Made by a program: the position numbers and the translations under genes
Assembly: GCF_040436345.1 (NCBI RefSeq)
Contig: NC_133232.1
Coordinates: 14,150,720-14,214,719, forward strand
Reading direction: 5' to 3'
Origin: Pagrus major
Lineage: Eukaryota; Chordata; Actinopteri; Spariformes; Sparidae
DNA length: 64,000 nucleotides
The notes under the pieces: model-generated
Seen by the model: the letters and a program-made list of their open reading frames with translations, nothing else
The model's database searches: none
What the model was told of the DNA's origin: nothing
Part shown: in pieces, positions 14,558-55,300 of the stretch
Position numbering within the stretch: position 1 is the stretch's first letter
Layout: each line of letters begins with the position of its first letter

Positions 14558-16697
14558 CTATTGTCAACACTCTCAACAGAGATGAAAAAGTAGTGAAACG
14601 TCTCACTCCTTAACACTTCCATCATCAGCCCAGGAGCAAAACAATGTGTCTAATTCAGAATGTTATTGATTAAGACTATTTAAAACAAGGTTTAACGTCA
14701 TCCGGATGTAGTCTGATGAGGTATATGATTAGCTGCTGTCTACCCTGCACCATTTTGCTGTAGAAGATGCAGTCTGAGTAAATTTCCCACTGCACTGTAT
14801 ACCCAACCCTAAAGTCAAGTACACCCTCCTTTGAAGAGAGACAACTTGTTTGTTTTGGATCAGTTGAAGGTTGCACAGTGGGAGCATAAAGTATTACTAC
14901 ACTACACTAGTTACACAACAAAATGAAGAAGCATTGTGCTGTTGAATACTACAGAACACCATAGAGTAGTGAGACAGATAGATACAGGTAGATATACAGT
15001 AGATATAATGTAGATCTATAAAGCTGAAAGTGTTCTGTGCTGGCCGTGACACTGACAGGGCACAGAGGCAGCAGTAAATGTCAGAGCTCGGTGAAAGCTC
15101 CACTTTTTTGTGTTTGAGACCTGCCAGCAGGAAACAGGTAGCACTTGAAACGTTGTGACCATGGCAATACCAGACTATGTTGTGAGCAAGTTGTTGCTAT
15201 GGCAAGCATCCTGTGTTTAAAGAAGAGTGCAGTGCATTATTAGTGAGGGGGAGGGGTTGCCATGGGGACCAGGTACGGCAGTGAAGAGTAAGGTTAGAAA
15301 GATATATGGGTTTACCAGTCGAGCAGGCTTTCATCAGAAATCTCATATTACCCGTTTCCCGTATGTCCTGGTCACCATTTTGGTCTTAACGTTTCATTCC
15401 AGTAATATTGTATTAAGTTATATCAAATGCCTACAATTATGAATAAACCCCATTAATAAGTAGAACTATCTTTAGTACGATCCTGGCATGATATTATGAA
15501 ACTCTGTGGCAAAAATGGAGTACTTTGTCGTCACAGTGTTGCCTTGAATCTGCAACTTCATCATGTCCAATTTTTTACATGACTTTTTCTGTAATATTTA
15601 AAAAGGAAAGAGAAATCCCTGATCACAATCCGCTGAGTAAAGGTTTCTGTTAACTATTTATCTGCAGTTACATGAAACACAGTTATTTTTCATCACATGC
15701 CTTTGTTAGACAGCACCAGTCAATAACAGCAAACATGGGAGACAGAGACATAACAGAGGCTGCCCCACAGACTCCATATTACACCTTCAATATGAAGTGA
15801 ATTCACTTCCAAGATCTCTCCTGTGTCACACTGCCTCCACTTGGTTTTGGTCTCGTCTTGAAAAGGAAATCTTAAGGGGGGGGGGAATCAGCAGAAATGT
15901 AGTCAATATTCCAGCATATTAAAAATGTTCATCTCATTTTCTGAAGAGAAAACAGTTCAGTTGAATATAAACTTTGGGGGAAATCTTTTGTCACTCTCAG
16001 GGAATTCTATATCAGAGCGATGCATTGAATTTGTCCACCCTTCAGTTGAGTCAGAGATAAAGGATGTTACCCTCCAGGTGAGACACTGTCACTGATTCTG
16101 TGTGGTCTGCTCCTGATATACTGTGGGCACTTGCCAATAAAATGCCATTAAAAAAATATTAGTCTTTAGTTTACCAACTTCACTGAAACTAATGTTATAT
16201 TGAAAGTTGTACATTAATTTTGATCTCACATCATCCATTACACTAATGGGGGTATTATCCTGGGCCGAGGACAACCTTCCAGGTTTTGTGGAGATCGTAC
16301 AGAAGTTTTTGTGCAATCAACAAAACATAAATTAAAAAAGCTGAAACTTGTTCTTTCACGTGGTTTGGATTCCCTCTGTGATAGTTGCTGTGAGTCATTT
16401 CAAAAACCTTTTCATCATCATTTCGTCATGTGACTCAAGTGTTAATTCCACCTAATATACAAGTGGAGGAGATTGTTGGTAGCCTTGAAGTTCAAGTTTC
16501 AAACCATATTTTTACCTGCCTCACAGCCAAAACATCAAATCAGTTTTCATCAAACTGAATCTGAGCAACCTGATTATAGTTTTTCAAATATTCAACATTC
16601 ACATTTCTAAAACATAAAACGTTTCAAAGAGGGGAAATGAAACCACATGAATTCATCTCGATGGCTTCTGAAGCAAAGTACTTCAGTGGTAGCCTAC
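14558..16697. other. intergenic, nothing recognised
   Basis: No exon, RNA gene or identifiable mobile element. Contains a 10-G run near 15877. Confidence 0.55.
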
Positions 16698-16979
16698 TTA
16701 AAGGAGCAGTCTGTAGTTTTGTGTTAGAAATGTTAATGAGCAGAGAAAGATCCTCATTGGCTGATTATTTTCTGCCTATACAAACTAAATAAACAAACTC
16801 TTTGTTTTCATGACTGAATAAACTGAATAAACAAACTGACTTTAAAGGACAGCACAGTTTATACTGTTTACTTTGTTTATATGTGGCGGACCCTGCCACC
16901 TTTCTAGCTTCAAACAGTGTTCTGGGACCTTATTTTCCTCTGAGAACAGCTCGTTTATTCACTTATGGAAACAGTTTTA

Positions 16980-17040
<61 letters not shown>

Positions 17041-17110
17041 GTATTATTTATTATTACCTCATTAATATTGTAAAATAATTCTTCTTCAAAACTACATAGT
17101 GCCCCTTTAA
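16698..17110 (+). mobile_element. TTAA-flanked MITE, copy 1
   Basis: Starts TTAAAGGAGCAGTCTGTAGT and ends ACTACATAGTGCCCCTTTAA: imperfect terminal inverted repeats of about 22 bp with TTAA at both edges, as in piggyBac-type elements. Interior signature: tgtggcggaccctgccacct and tgttctgggaccttatttt. This copy carries a TA microsatellite at 16979-17038. Other copies: 21722-22086 (inverted), 25617-25854 (internally deleted), 41923-42238. Confidence 0.8.
16979..17038. repeat. TA microsatellite
   Basis: About 28 TA units, inside the first copy of the TTAA-flanked MITE. Absent from the other copies. Confidence 0.95.
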
Positions 17111-17673
17111 CTTTTGACATCATGTTTTCAGCAGTGGTTTATTACATCATATATAACTAGAGAAGGCAAGTTCTGAAGAACTTGCGGTTGTGAACGCTGG
17201 CTGTTACAAAAGCTGATGCCAAATGCACATTGCTGGCAGTAAAAACTTTGAATAATACCAAGAATATATGAAAAATGTGGACTATTTTAGGGTTTGTTGA
17301 AAAAGCTGACACCACACTGAATTGGTGACTTTAATTTATTTGAAGTCGCAGTATGTATAAAGTATATGAAGTGTCCTAATAGAGGGGTGAGAATGAAGAA
17401 ATCAAAATTTGATATAAGCCAAACTGCAATGCTGGCTCGCCTCCAGCGTTCACAACCAATATTGGCTATTATTTGCTTCCATCAATGCTTTATTCTTTTT
17501 TTTTTTTCTTTTGTGTATTTATTCGATTCAACCACCTTCTAGAGAACTTTCATAGTACTCAAACATGTACAGGATTGACATTTCTATGACATGGCATTGA
17601 TTGGGCCTGTGGTTGATGTTGTGTTTTGGAGTGGTATCAATTCCGGGCTCCAAAAAGCCAGACGGGTCTGACA

Positions 17674-17841
17674 ATGTGGCCGGGCAGCGGTGAGTGCTGT
17701 GTTGGGTCACCAGTTAGAGCAGCAGGTCTACTGTGCTAAATGGCCCCTCACTCACTGAATGCTGGTTAGGGGCCATTTAGCACCAGTAGACCTGCTGCTC
17801 TAAACTGGTGACCCAACACAGCACTCACGCTGCGGCCACAT
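17674..17841. repeat. large palindrome, 75-bp arms
   Basis: Left arm 17674-17748 and right arm 17768-17841 are inverted copies with only a few mismatches, around a 19-base loop. Example: ggtctactgtgctaaatgg against ccatttagcaccagtagacc. On either strand a transcript would fold into a long hairpin. It carries no coding sequence I recognise. Confidence 0.93.
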
Positions 17842-17870
17842 ATGTCTATCCAGGCAAACACACGGCTCTG

Positions 17871-17894
17871 CGTGCGCACACATGCGCACGCGCG

Positions 17895-17966
<72 letters not shown>
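17871..17966. repeat. alternating CG/CA tract (Z-DNA prone)
   Basis: Alternating purine-pyrimidine run: cgtgcgcacacatgcgcacg, then CG repeats, then about 33 CA units. It starts 29 bp after the palindrome at 17674-17841. Confidence 0.95.
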
Positions 17967-17968
<2 letters not shown>

Positions 17969-19699
17969 GCCTTCTTAATGCCTCCCTTTTCCTACCCTCA
18001 CACAAACATAAGACATGTTTTCATCTGCAGCTCGCTGGCTTCATTACCACATCACCTGGATTGTCAAAAATGTTTTATTGGATAAAATCTCAAAGCACAA
18101 GATATATTTATGGTAAAACACATCATTTGATATTGAATATATTTACAGAAATATGTATAAAGGCTCCATTTTCAATAAACATTGACATCAATTTACAAAA
18201 GCATTTCAGGCGAGGCATTCAAACACTGATAGATAATAAATCAAAGTGTACTCTCCCTTTACAAATGGAACGAAGGGAAACTTCATGACATGATCCCCAC
18301 TTTAATAATAATAATAAAAACACATTTTCAGCATGCTTGTATCTGCAAAAAGAAAAAAAAAAGAAAAGTGTTTAAAAGGATTCCAGCTTTTATTTTTTGG
18401 CACTGCAAGCCAAACTGTTGTCATGTGGATATCTTGTATTGCTCCTTGCCAAAGTCACAGACAGGGACAAACAGAAAGCTATCAATAAAGAGGATTGTTA
18501 TTCATTCATGAAGCACAAATACAGATCACAGCAAAATCCTCACCTAGAAATGACAAAGCATTTCACATAGTAAACTACATGACACATGCATTTCATGCTA
18601 CAGGGATGAAGGGTGTGTTTATGCAGCTACAGTATGTAGACAATGGAAAACATCTTGCCCGTACAGTAATTCAAATACCTGTGGAGATGTTTTTAGTCTT
18701 CTCTTCTGCAAATACACATTCAGTCACAGCTGGATAAGTCCAGTCTAAGTCCAGACTGTTTATCCTTGGTGTTCATTTGTACTTATTTGGTCAAAATGAT
18801 ACTTACTCAAAATGATTTTTAACGGACTTTTCTACAGTGATAGCACCCTCTATATTAGTATTTGCCAGTGAGCCTGATTATTTTAACAGCTGACAATGTC
18901 ATTATTGTAATTTGATACATGCGATGTCAGTGTGGGTAGGCACAGAAACAAACTCTAATTCACACATATTTGATTTCTTCAGTTAACTGTTAAGCTGTTT
19001 TCGACCTTCTTTACCCAAACAGGACTGAAATGCTGATGGAGAAATAATGGATACTTTATGTTTTTATTCATTTCAGAGTATTCAAATTTAAATATACTCA
19101 GAGCAGAACTACTGGAACCAGCCTACACTATACAGAAGCCATCAAGCGTCTTTTGGATTTTGAGGTTAATTTGGGGATTAATGAAAAAAAGACGAGCTCT
19201 AGCAACAAAAACAGTTTGGCTGCTGGACTTCTATCTAACACATGGAGCAAGTGGCCTGCTCAGTTGCAGTCACTATATGTGGATCTAGTTAGCCTTACTT
19301 AACTACCGTCCTCCTAAATGGTGAGTGTTGTAAAGGGACAGACAGCTTAAGTCACTAATGGCTGATATTCCATGTTAAAAAAACAAGGCAAAACCTAAAA
19401 AAAAGTCAGCAGCATACCACACAGGCCGCCTCGTATCTAAAATCCCAATTATCCCTGCAGTGCAGGGAAATGATGCCTTCAGTCTGCTGTGGATAAGAAG
19501 CACTTTAAAGTGCTCAATGTTGGCACAAATGTTTGGTCACATTTAGTCTTGACTCAGTTTTGGATCAGGTATTTCCTGAATTATTGATTTTTCATATTTT
19601 GTAGTTCCAAAACAACTAAACAGTTGCTGGTTCCAGCTTCTAAACTTCAAGAAATGGTTGTTTTATTCTGGTCTTACGTGATATATCCGATATAGGAAT
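17967..19699. other. intergenic, nothing recognised
   Basis: Mostly AT-rich unique-looking sequence with A-runs near 18347-18365. No coding or RNA gene supported. Confidence 0.5.
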
Positions 19700-20010
19700 G
19701 CTTTACCCAGTATGCTGTGGAAGAAGTTGACCAGCCAGCAAAGAGCCCTGACCTCAACCTCATCCAACATCTTAGGGGTGAACAGGAACGCCCACTGTGA
19801 GCCAAGCTATATTACCCAACATCTCTGATCCTCTGGTGTCAGCCAGCTTCAACACCTGGTGGAAAGACTGAAACTAGATGCTGGAAGAGGCTGATATAAC
19901 AGCAAGTTAATGTCCATGGTTTGGAAATTACATGATCAACTCTCACATAGAGCTAGAATGGCCGTCTGCATGCTTTTGGCCATAAGTGCATTGTTTTTAC
20001 TAAATTTTAA
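19700..20010 (+). mobile_element. Tc1-like transposon 3' relic
   Basis: Contains AKSPDLNLIQHL, a decayed version of the C-terminal DDE block (SPDLNPIEHLW) of Tc1-like transposases, then a degraded tail with cttcaacacctggtggaaag, atgtccatggttt and finally gcatgcttttggccataagt, which resembles the end of a common fish Tc1-like family. The 5' part is missing. Confidence 0.65.
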
Positions 20011-20825
20011 ATACTGGAACATCTGACAAGTTTGGCTTATTTTGTTGAACAAAATAAGAGATTTTGGTTTTTTCGTAATGCAATAACATTAAACAAATAA
20101 GTAAACATATTGGCACTGGTATCTGAAACATGTGATACATTTCCAGCCCTGATGGTAAGTTGTTCTGGTAGTTCAGAGAAGAGCGACTGGGCTAAAGGTC
20201 CAGGAATGAAAACAGGAGATGGACAAAGTAAAAAAACAAAAAAACAAACAGAGTCTTTAAACCTAAACTGAGAAAAACACGAAGATGAAGATTTGTACAG
20301 TTACACCAGTTTGTTGGTACTGTTATACTGGCCCTGCTGCACTGTGAACCTGTAACGTGGATATAATGTAGGGTGACTGATTGCATGTTTGAAACTGATC
20401 AATTCTACACTGTTTCATCCAATCAATACATGACATTCAGCAAGCTTGCTGTTGCTAGCTATGTTTTATCGTGATTATCCTGTGTTACGTAGAGACTTCA
20501 GGGTATAAATGCAGTTTTTTCTTGATTAAATGTATGCATGAAAATAGTCAAATTTAAAGATATTACATTATCATTTGCATAAATTACCAGATATCAACTT
20601 TAATTAAAAAAAATAGAAGTTGTGGCACAGGTGTGAGTGGAGATCCAGACGCTGTGGTCTTTGTTCAGTCTCGTGCCTGTCCAGCAGCTCATTTACAACA
20701 ATCTGGATTTCCCTTTTTTTTTGTCCAGCAAAAGCAGCGCCTGACTAGAAAAAGAGTGTCTGTGGAGGAGGTTAGAGTGTTGCAAGAGTTTGCAGACCTC
20801 ACAGCAGCAGGAACTGATATGATGT
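20011..20825. other. hace1 3' flank, probable 3' UTR
   Basis: Downstream of the hace1 stop. No canonical AATAAA is seen on the minus strand in the first few hundred bases; a variant AATTAAA lies at 20605-20599. The true mRNA end cannot be placed from sequence alone. Confidence 0.35.
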
Positions 20826-49128
<28,303 letters not shown>

Positions 49129-49533
49129 CATAGGTGAACGGTCTACCGGGATACACCGACGGAACAAAGCCTCGGCCGTCGGGTTTATGTGTTCCTTATG
49201 GGGCTGTGTTGGTCCTGGGCGTCGTCCATGGGCGCTGGCAGAAGGGGAACCGTTCCTCTGACAGACACTCTGATTTCAGGACTCGGTTCTTCCTACTACA
49301 CTGCTCTGCTCATACACCAACAACGTTACTGCCCAGATGGCCCAGCCTCTGATACTTCCTGTTGTGATGACATTCAAACGCTATGCAGTGTGGGTGATGT
49401 AGTTTCATAGGGATGAAAGGACAGCGGCATTGTTTTTGCATGTTGTAGTCAGGCACGTGTCATCTAAACCGAGAGCTGAAGTCCCGCCCATTCCGGTGGG
49501 CCTAATGGGACCTTATTTGGGAAAAAAAATGTC

Positions 49534-50113
49534 TGGTGGTGAATGAAGAGACAGATATATGTTGATCCTGTTCAAACTGTGTCATGAATTACACATATGA
49601 TGTTTGTCATTTAAAAGATCATTTTCCAAGTCAATGAAGTCTGTTTGTCATCAAACTAATGAAATATCAGACAAAAAATACGTCATTATAAAGAGGACAC
49701 AGCCAACAGTTTCTTCAGTGACGTCGTCTCGTTGAACGCTCACTAAAACCTGTAACTTAAACATTGTAGAGCTGCTCCTGTATATCAGCAGCTCACAGAA
49801 CTGAACCAGAACCAACTCTCCTTTCACAGAACTGCAGTTGTCAATATGATCAGAGTGATTGTGATGTTCATCTTGTTTACGACCTTTTCTGAGCCCAGTT
49901 GGCTCCATGTTGGTGTTGGTGATGTGTGTTGATGAGACGATGTGGTTCACTGAGCGCTGTAACACAAAACTACATGAGGTTTTACTTTCATTACAACAAA
50001 CTGACACTTTATTGACTTGACAATGTTTTCGGTTTAATTCACAAGCATCATATGTGTGATTCATGACACAGCTCAAACAGGATCAACATGTATTTGTCTC
50101 TCCTTATTGACCT
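49534..50113. mobile_element. foldback/MITE-like element upstream of hace1
   Basis: Arms about 49540-49690 and 49980-50110 are inverted copies: atgttgatcctgttcaaact on the left matches the inverse of agctcaaacaggatcaacat on the right, then tgtgtcatgaat and cacatatgatg, weaker homology continuing inward (aagtcaatgaagtctgtttg / aagtcaataaagtgtcagtttg). No transposase. It begins about 400 bp upstream of the hace1 ATG. Confidence 0.75.
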
Positions 50114-50786
50114 CTGTACAATTTATTTCCTAAATAAAGTCCCATGAGGTCCACAGGAAGTGGCATGACTCGAGCTCTCTATTGCGCCCAAGTAACATAA
50201 TACTCATTTGTTTTAGAGGAACATGAACACCCCAAATTTATTCCCTGGGAGGACCAAAACTAAAAGTCAATGGTGGGCCACAGGCTTAAAGCAAACACCT
50301 TTTGTATTTTATTGTTATGATCCAAAAATGGTACTAGGATCCAAAATGGAAGGTGAGTGACTACAGAGCAGATGGCAAGGTCCTCATGTCAGTTCTCTGC
50401 CGTTTTACTAAAGAGTCTACGCAGTGTGCAAAGCCTCAGAAGAAGAGGAAGAGGAAAGGCACTAGGGAAGAGAGCAGCAGTCTGTCAGTCTGTCTGCAGT
50501 CTGTCTCCAGCAAAGACACTCACACCGTGACTGTCTTTGACCCTCATGCTGGCTGCAGTTTTAGTTTTTAGTGCCCAGGGTCGGCCTTTGTGTCTGGCGA
50601 GGCTGGCCAGGACCCTGGCAGCGTCTTGCACTGGGGTGCACGTGGACCTTCTGCACCTTGTAAAGACTGTACATCCGTATATAGTTTGCACAATAATAAT
50701 AATAATATAATAATAATAACAATAATAGCAGCACACAGAGCAGTGTTTTTGGAGCTGCCTGTGCGTCTGACATAGTGAAACTACAG
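50114..50786. other. intergenic, with a TAA microsatellite
   Basis: A TAA/AAT-rich tract spans 50693-50726. A 72-codon plus-strand frame at 50353-50571 has a lysine/arginine run (KKRKRK) but no family resemblance and no coding context. Confidence 0.45.
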
Positions 50787-52640
50787 AGGAACAAACTTCC
50801 TCAAGAAGATGAGATGAGATGAGACAGCATGCACTCTCAACTCATTTCAAAAGGCAAATGCACAAGTGATTTTGTTATCAGAATTCCTACCTTGATCAAT
50901 AGTTTTGCATCATTCTCCTCATCTGTCATTTGTCTTTTAAAGGTAGAAATAAGTCCAGACCGAGACCAGACGAGACAAGAAACGAACAAAAGAGACAGCG
51001 TGCACTGTGAACCCTCTCATTTCAAAAGGTGAATACATATTTATTCTGTGGTGTTATCAGAGCTTAATCAGTAGTTCTTAGTTTGATTGCTGAAGTTATT
51101 AACTGTTGCTTCAACTTGTCTTCCATTTGTATTTGACAGCTGGGAGAAGACAAGACAAAACAGCATGCACTGTGAGCCCACTCCTTTCTAAAGGCAAATG
51201 CACCTTTATTTGATGATATTATTAGAATATTAACCAACAGTTCTTCTGTGTGTCTCATAGCTGAAGTTATTAACTGTTTCTGCCAACTGCCTTTCAGAGA
51301 GACAGAAGCCGAGCTGAGATGAGACAAGAGGGGGAGACAGGATGCAGTGCTGACCATCTCATATAAAAAGAGAAAAATACATTTATTCAAATGTATTATC
51401 AGAATTGTCACACAGTGAAATCATTCTTCAGGTTGTTGAAGTTGTTTATGAACTATTATCTGTCATTTTTTTCTTTTAGAAACCAGGAAACAGGAAGAAA
51501 CAAGTCCAGACCAAGACGAGACGAGACGAGACGAGACGAGACGAGACGAGACGAGACGAGACGAGAGATGAGCACATGAGACAGCATGCTGCATGTGAAT
51601 CCTCTCTTTTCAAAAGGCAAGTATATATTTATTATTAGATGTTTTGTATACTTCTTTGGTATTTGATTGCTGGAGTTATTAACTGTTCGTTCCATTTGTC
51701 TTTTACAGGGAGGAGATGAGACAGCATGCACTGTGAGCCCTCTCCTTCAAAAAGATAAGTACATCATCACATTCATATGGATAGTTCTGATACCGATAGC
51801 ACTTTATATTGATAGTAAAAGTTCTTATGTTGACCTCAGCTGAAGTTATTAACCATATCTTCCTTTCTTCTTATTTGTCTTTGATAGAGAGAAAAGAGGA
51901 GACACAGTAGACTGTGAGCCCTCTCCTTCAAAAAGATAAGAACACATTGACTCTGTTTTTATCATCGATAGTTCTAATTCATAGAGACAGTAAAAGTTCT
52001 GATGTTGACCTCAGCAGAAGTTAATCACCACGCGTCCCCCCAGTCTGGTATTTGTCTTTAGAGAGAAGAGTCAAGACAAGAAAAGACTGTGAAGACACTG
52101 TGGACTGTGAGCCTTCACCTTAAGTACACATTGCATCTGTTATTATCATCATATTGATACAGATCAATACTTCTTCTGCTGACCTCAGTGAATATTAAAA
52201 ACTCAAACTCCTCCTTATCTGTTATTTATGAGAGAGGAAGAGACGACACGGGGAGAAGCAAGGAGACACCGTGGACCGTCAGCCATCTTACTCCAAAATA
52301 TATATAAATACTTGTTCCATTATTGTTTTTCAGAACTTCTATTCTAATGAAATTTTCTTATTATTGTGTCATTGCTGAAGATATTGACTGTCAGTTCCAC
52401 TTATCTGTCATTTGTCTTCAGAGAGAAAAAAGGAGACAGCATGCACTGAGAGCCCTCTCCTTAGAATACATTTGTTCTGTATTTTCATCATATTTATATG
52501 GATCAATAGTTCTTCTGCTGAGCTCAGCCGAACTTATTAGACGAGAGAAGATATGATATTATATTTCTGTTTCATTTCATTGCTGAACGTGTCAACTTTT
52601 ATTCTCTCTTATCTGCCTCATTATCTTCCCTCTGGGAATA
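50787..52640 (+). repeat. tandem array of exon/intron-shaped units, about 10 copies
   Basis: Units begin at about 50787, 50943, 51140, 51298, 51480, 51709, 51888, 52062, 52231 and 52422. Each has a GA-rich block (gagacaagacgagac), a conserved core GACAGCATGCACTGTGAG followed by ccctctcctttcaaaag, then gtgaat, gcaagt or ataagt, an AT-rich stretch with tgctgaagttattaactg, and a pyrimidine tract ending in AG (ttgtcttttacag type). The borders therefore look like 3' and 5' splice sites. The core frame is open in some units but stops in others, so coding is unlikely. Either a repetitive non-coding transcript (plus strand, divergent from hace1) or a complex satellite. Confidence 0.75.
51512..51566. 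repeat. pentanucleotide repeat GACGA
   Basis: About ten GACGA units, an expansion of the GA-rich block in one unit of the surrounding tandem array; it makes that unit the longest (229 bp). Confidence 0.95.
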
Positions 52641-53781
52641 GAAATATGCATGGAGTTATGAACTGTTATTCCTCTTGTCTGTCTTTATCTATTTCCAGAT
52701 GTGTCCTCATCTGCAGCAGTGTCACAGAAGCGGTGCTGTCCTGAACATCATCCTGTCTGTCATCACTGGACATCTTCTGTCATCACACAGCTACATGTGT
52801 TCTCTGGACATCTTCTGTCATCACAGCTACATGTGTGTTAATGTGTAAAACTGGTGGAGTTGCCCTTTAAGGACATCCAACTATGTGTGAGATTGTTTTG
52901 TTCTTACAATCTTTGTCAGAGGTGAAATTGCAAAATTGACACGAAAAACATGCAGTTTCTTTTTTTCTCTCTTCAACGTGCTCAACAGACCACTTGAGGG
53001 CAGCAGAGACCGCCTGTAAATAGAACACTGACAAACCAAAACCTCTGAGTTGATGTGAGAATGTGTCATTTGGACTCATGTTCCTGACCACATGATGAAT
53101 GTACCTCCAATATTTAAACTCCATGATATCTGGTTAGAGCCTCTCCCTGCTCACACCCTGGACCGGCTGCCACGGTGTGAGCTGGGATATTGTTTGTGAA
53201 AAGTGGTTTTGCTGTTAACTTTTCGAATGTAAAGCCAAACAGCAAAATGTATCTATATATGTGAAATACCAACAGTAACTAAGTACATTTAGTCAAATGT
53301 TGTACTTGAGTAGCCTACAGTTTTGAGGTAACTGTACCTAATTTAAGTACAAGTTACTTTCATAGATTGCATGCTGCATCAGAGCCACAGAAACACATTG
53401 GCCAATTCAGTCAGTAACGTAGCAGACAGAAAGGTGAGCGTCTGCATCTTTCTGCAGCTCAGCAGAAGATGGTGCGGTGGAGTCTGTTCGGTGTTAATTT
53501 CACGCTGTGTTGGTTAATGTTACCTCATTTGTGAGAGGCAATGCTGGAAAGTAAATGAACAACGTCCTACTCTTTTACTCTGCATGACAACGAGCTGATC
53601 ATACTCGTTAATACTAAACGTTGAAATATTGCTAGAGAGGACATGTATTGATAATCAATAAAAGATCTTTTCTGATTGGAGTTATATTTATTGAAATAAT
53701 GGTTCAGAAGTGGAACAAAGCTGCAGCATGAATCTTATAGCCAGTTTGTTAGAGAATGAATGGGTTAGTAGAGAACAGTGG
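52641..53781. other. intergenic, with a short duplication and repeat fragment
   Basis: 52768-52835 is a direct duplication of ggacatcttctgtcatcaca then gctacatgtgt. 53262-53355 carries an AAGTACATTTAGTCAAATG-type repeat fragment related to 53782-53960. No gene recognised. Confidence 0.5.
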
Positions 53782-53960
53782 TGGAATGTAACTAAGTACA
53801 TTTACTCAACTACTGTACTTTAGTACAATGTACATGAATGTGTACATTACTTGAGTATTTCAGTGGTATTTTCTGCTACTTCTTCCACTCCACTACACTT
53901 CAGAGGTAATATTGTACTTTTTACTCCACTGCATTTATTTCTCAGCTATAGCTGTTGAAG
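53782..53960 (+). repeat. AAGTACTTGAGTA-family repeat fragment
   Basis: cagtggtggaatgtaactaa, gtacatttactcaactactg and atattgtactttttactcca are characteristic of a very common fish interspersed repeat, probably a hAT-type MITE. Copies also at 13942-14557 (related) and 46150-46302 (inverted). Confidence 0.6.
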
Positions 53961-55149
53961 TGTGCTCACAGGTCCTGGGGAGTAAAACTGCATATTTGAA
54001 AAAGAAGTATAAAGCCTTGTGTGGCTCCAGAGGAAGCTGCATATGATCTGATAAATCACTCCACTCCTACAAATCCTACAACACCACACTCTTAAGTCTT
54101 TCTTTGATGTTCCACTTCCAACTCCAGGTTACAGTAACCCAGAAAAGCAGACAATCAACTAAGACGACTGATTAGATATATTTAATGGAGTTCAGTGTAT
54201 AGAGTACAGTGTATAGAGTACAGTGTACAGAGTACAGCAATGAAATCACTACAGTAACTGAGTCCAAAGCTATGACAACAAACAGGACCAGACATTTCAC
54301 TTCAAATATTTATTAAACACACAAAGTGCACTGGGTTCTGTTCAAACATTTCAAAAATAACTTGTTAAATAAAATAATTTCTCCAAAGAAAATCCTCACC
54401 AAAACAAATCATACTGTGAAAATTGTGATACGTATATATATCTGTATATATAATCAAAATAAAATGTATGTAAAAAGAAATATTTTTGTTTTTTTATTTG
54501 GTATAACACAAAGAGAAAAGACTGACCAGTTATGTTTTTCCAGAAACAAAGAATTCATATCTTCTTTTTCTATTATCCATCCAGCATGGGCCCAACTGAT
54601 ACAGGATTATTGAGACAGATTATTATATTGATGTTCGAGAAAATTTTAACAATAGTACAAATAAGTTAATGTAATGTGAACAGTGTCACATTAATGAAGC
54701 CTCATTCCCAATCCCTGAAGTTCTCATCAGTTCTGCAGAGTGTTCTAGCATCTTTCAGCGCATTGTTTTGGTTAACCAACCCTAAATTATTAGCCTAAAT
54801 TATGGGGCTATAATTATTACTATACATTATTATAAAGCCTTGTTTCCAGCAGGCAGCTGTACAGTACAGACAGTGAGAGACTGGGTGGTGAACATATTGA
54901 AAATAAATATGCATACTAGCAGCATATTGGCTCTTTATTAGTCATTATAAAGCACTTATTAATGCCTTATTTTGCATGACCATATTCTACCTACAACCTT
55001 TTGTTTATTCTCCCATGGATAAGTCAGAACACCCTATACTTGCTCTTGTTTTTGAAACACAAAGAACTGGTTCCAGAGAAGGTAGTGGCTCCGAACCAGC
55101 ACCTGAACCGCCTGGTCAAAAAGGGGTGTCAGACGTTTGCACAACCATC
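53961..55149. other. intergenic, nothing recognised
   Basis: AT-rich; a short tandem agtgtatagagtac (three copies, 54194-54238). No cold-shock or zinc-knuckle coding sequence (lin28b) was seen on either strand. Confidence 0.5.
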
Positions 55150-55300
55150 TCCTGACCTCATCGGGTTTTGATTGTATTCGACACAGTGACACCATTTAAT
55201 GTGCCCGTGGAGAGGCTCTTCAGTCTGGGCAGGCTTCTCATGAGGGTAACCACTGCTTTAGTGACAAACACGCCACTTAAACTAGGCTATTATACTAAAA
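55150..55300 (+). pseudogene. hAT transposase C-terminal fragment
   Basis: TPFNVPVERLFSLGRLLMR resembles the hAT dimerisation segment (A/S-P-V-E-R-L-F-S). No upstream transposase parts and no ends found nearby; an isolated relic. Confidence 0.55.

Noticed and set aside
16873..17073. Frames rich in I-Y, H-T or C-V at CA, GT and TA runs (also at 4372, 17842, 24721, 30180, 39080)
   Set aside because: Microsatellite translations.
50353..50571. 72-codon plus-strand frame with KKRKRK
   Set aside because: No homology, no splice context, low complexity; listed only as intergenic content.
50787..52640. C/D snoRNA cluster as explanation for the tandem array
   Set aside because: TGATGA and CTGA boxes appear in single units but are not conserved in position across units.
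50787..52640. Tandem coding exons in the array
   Set aside because: The core frame is open in some units but has stops in others, and lengths are not frame-preserving.
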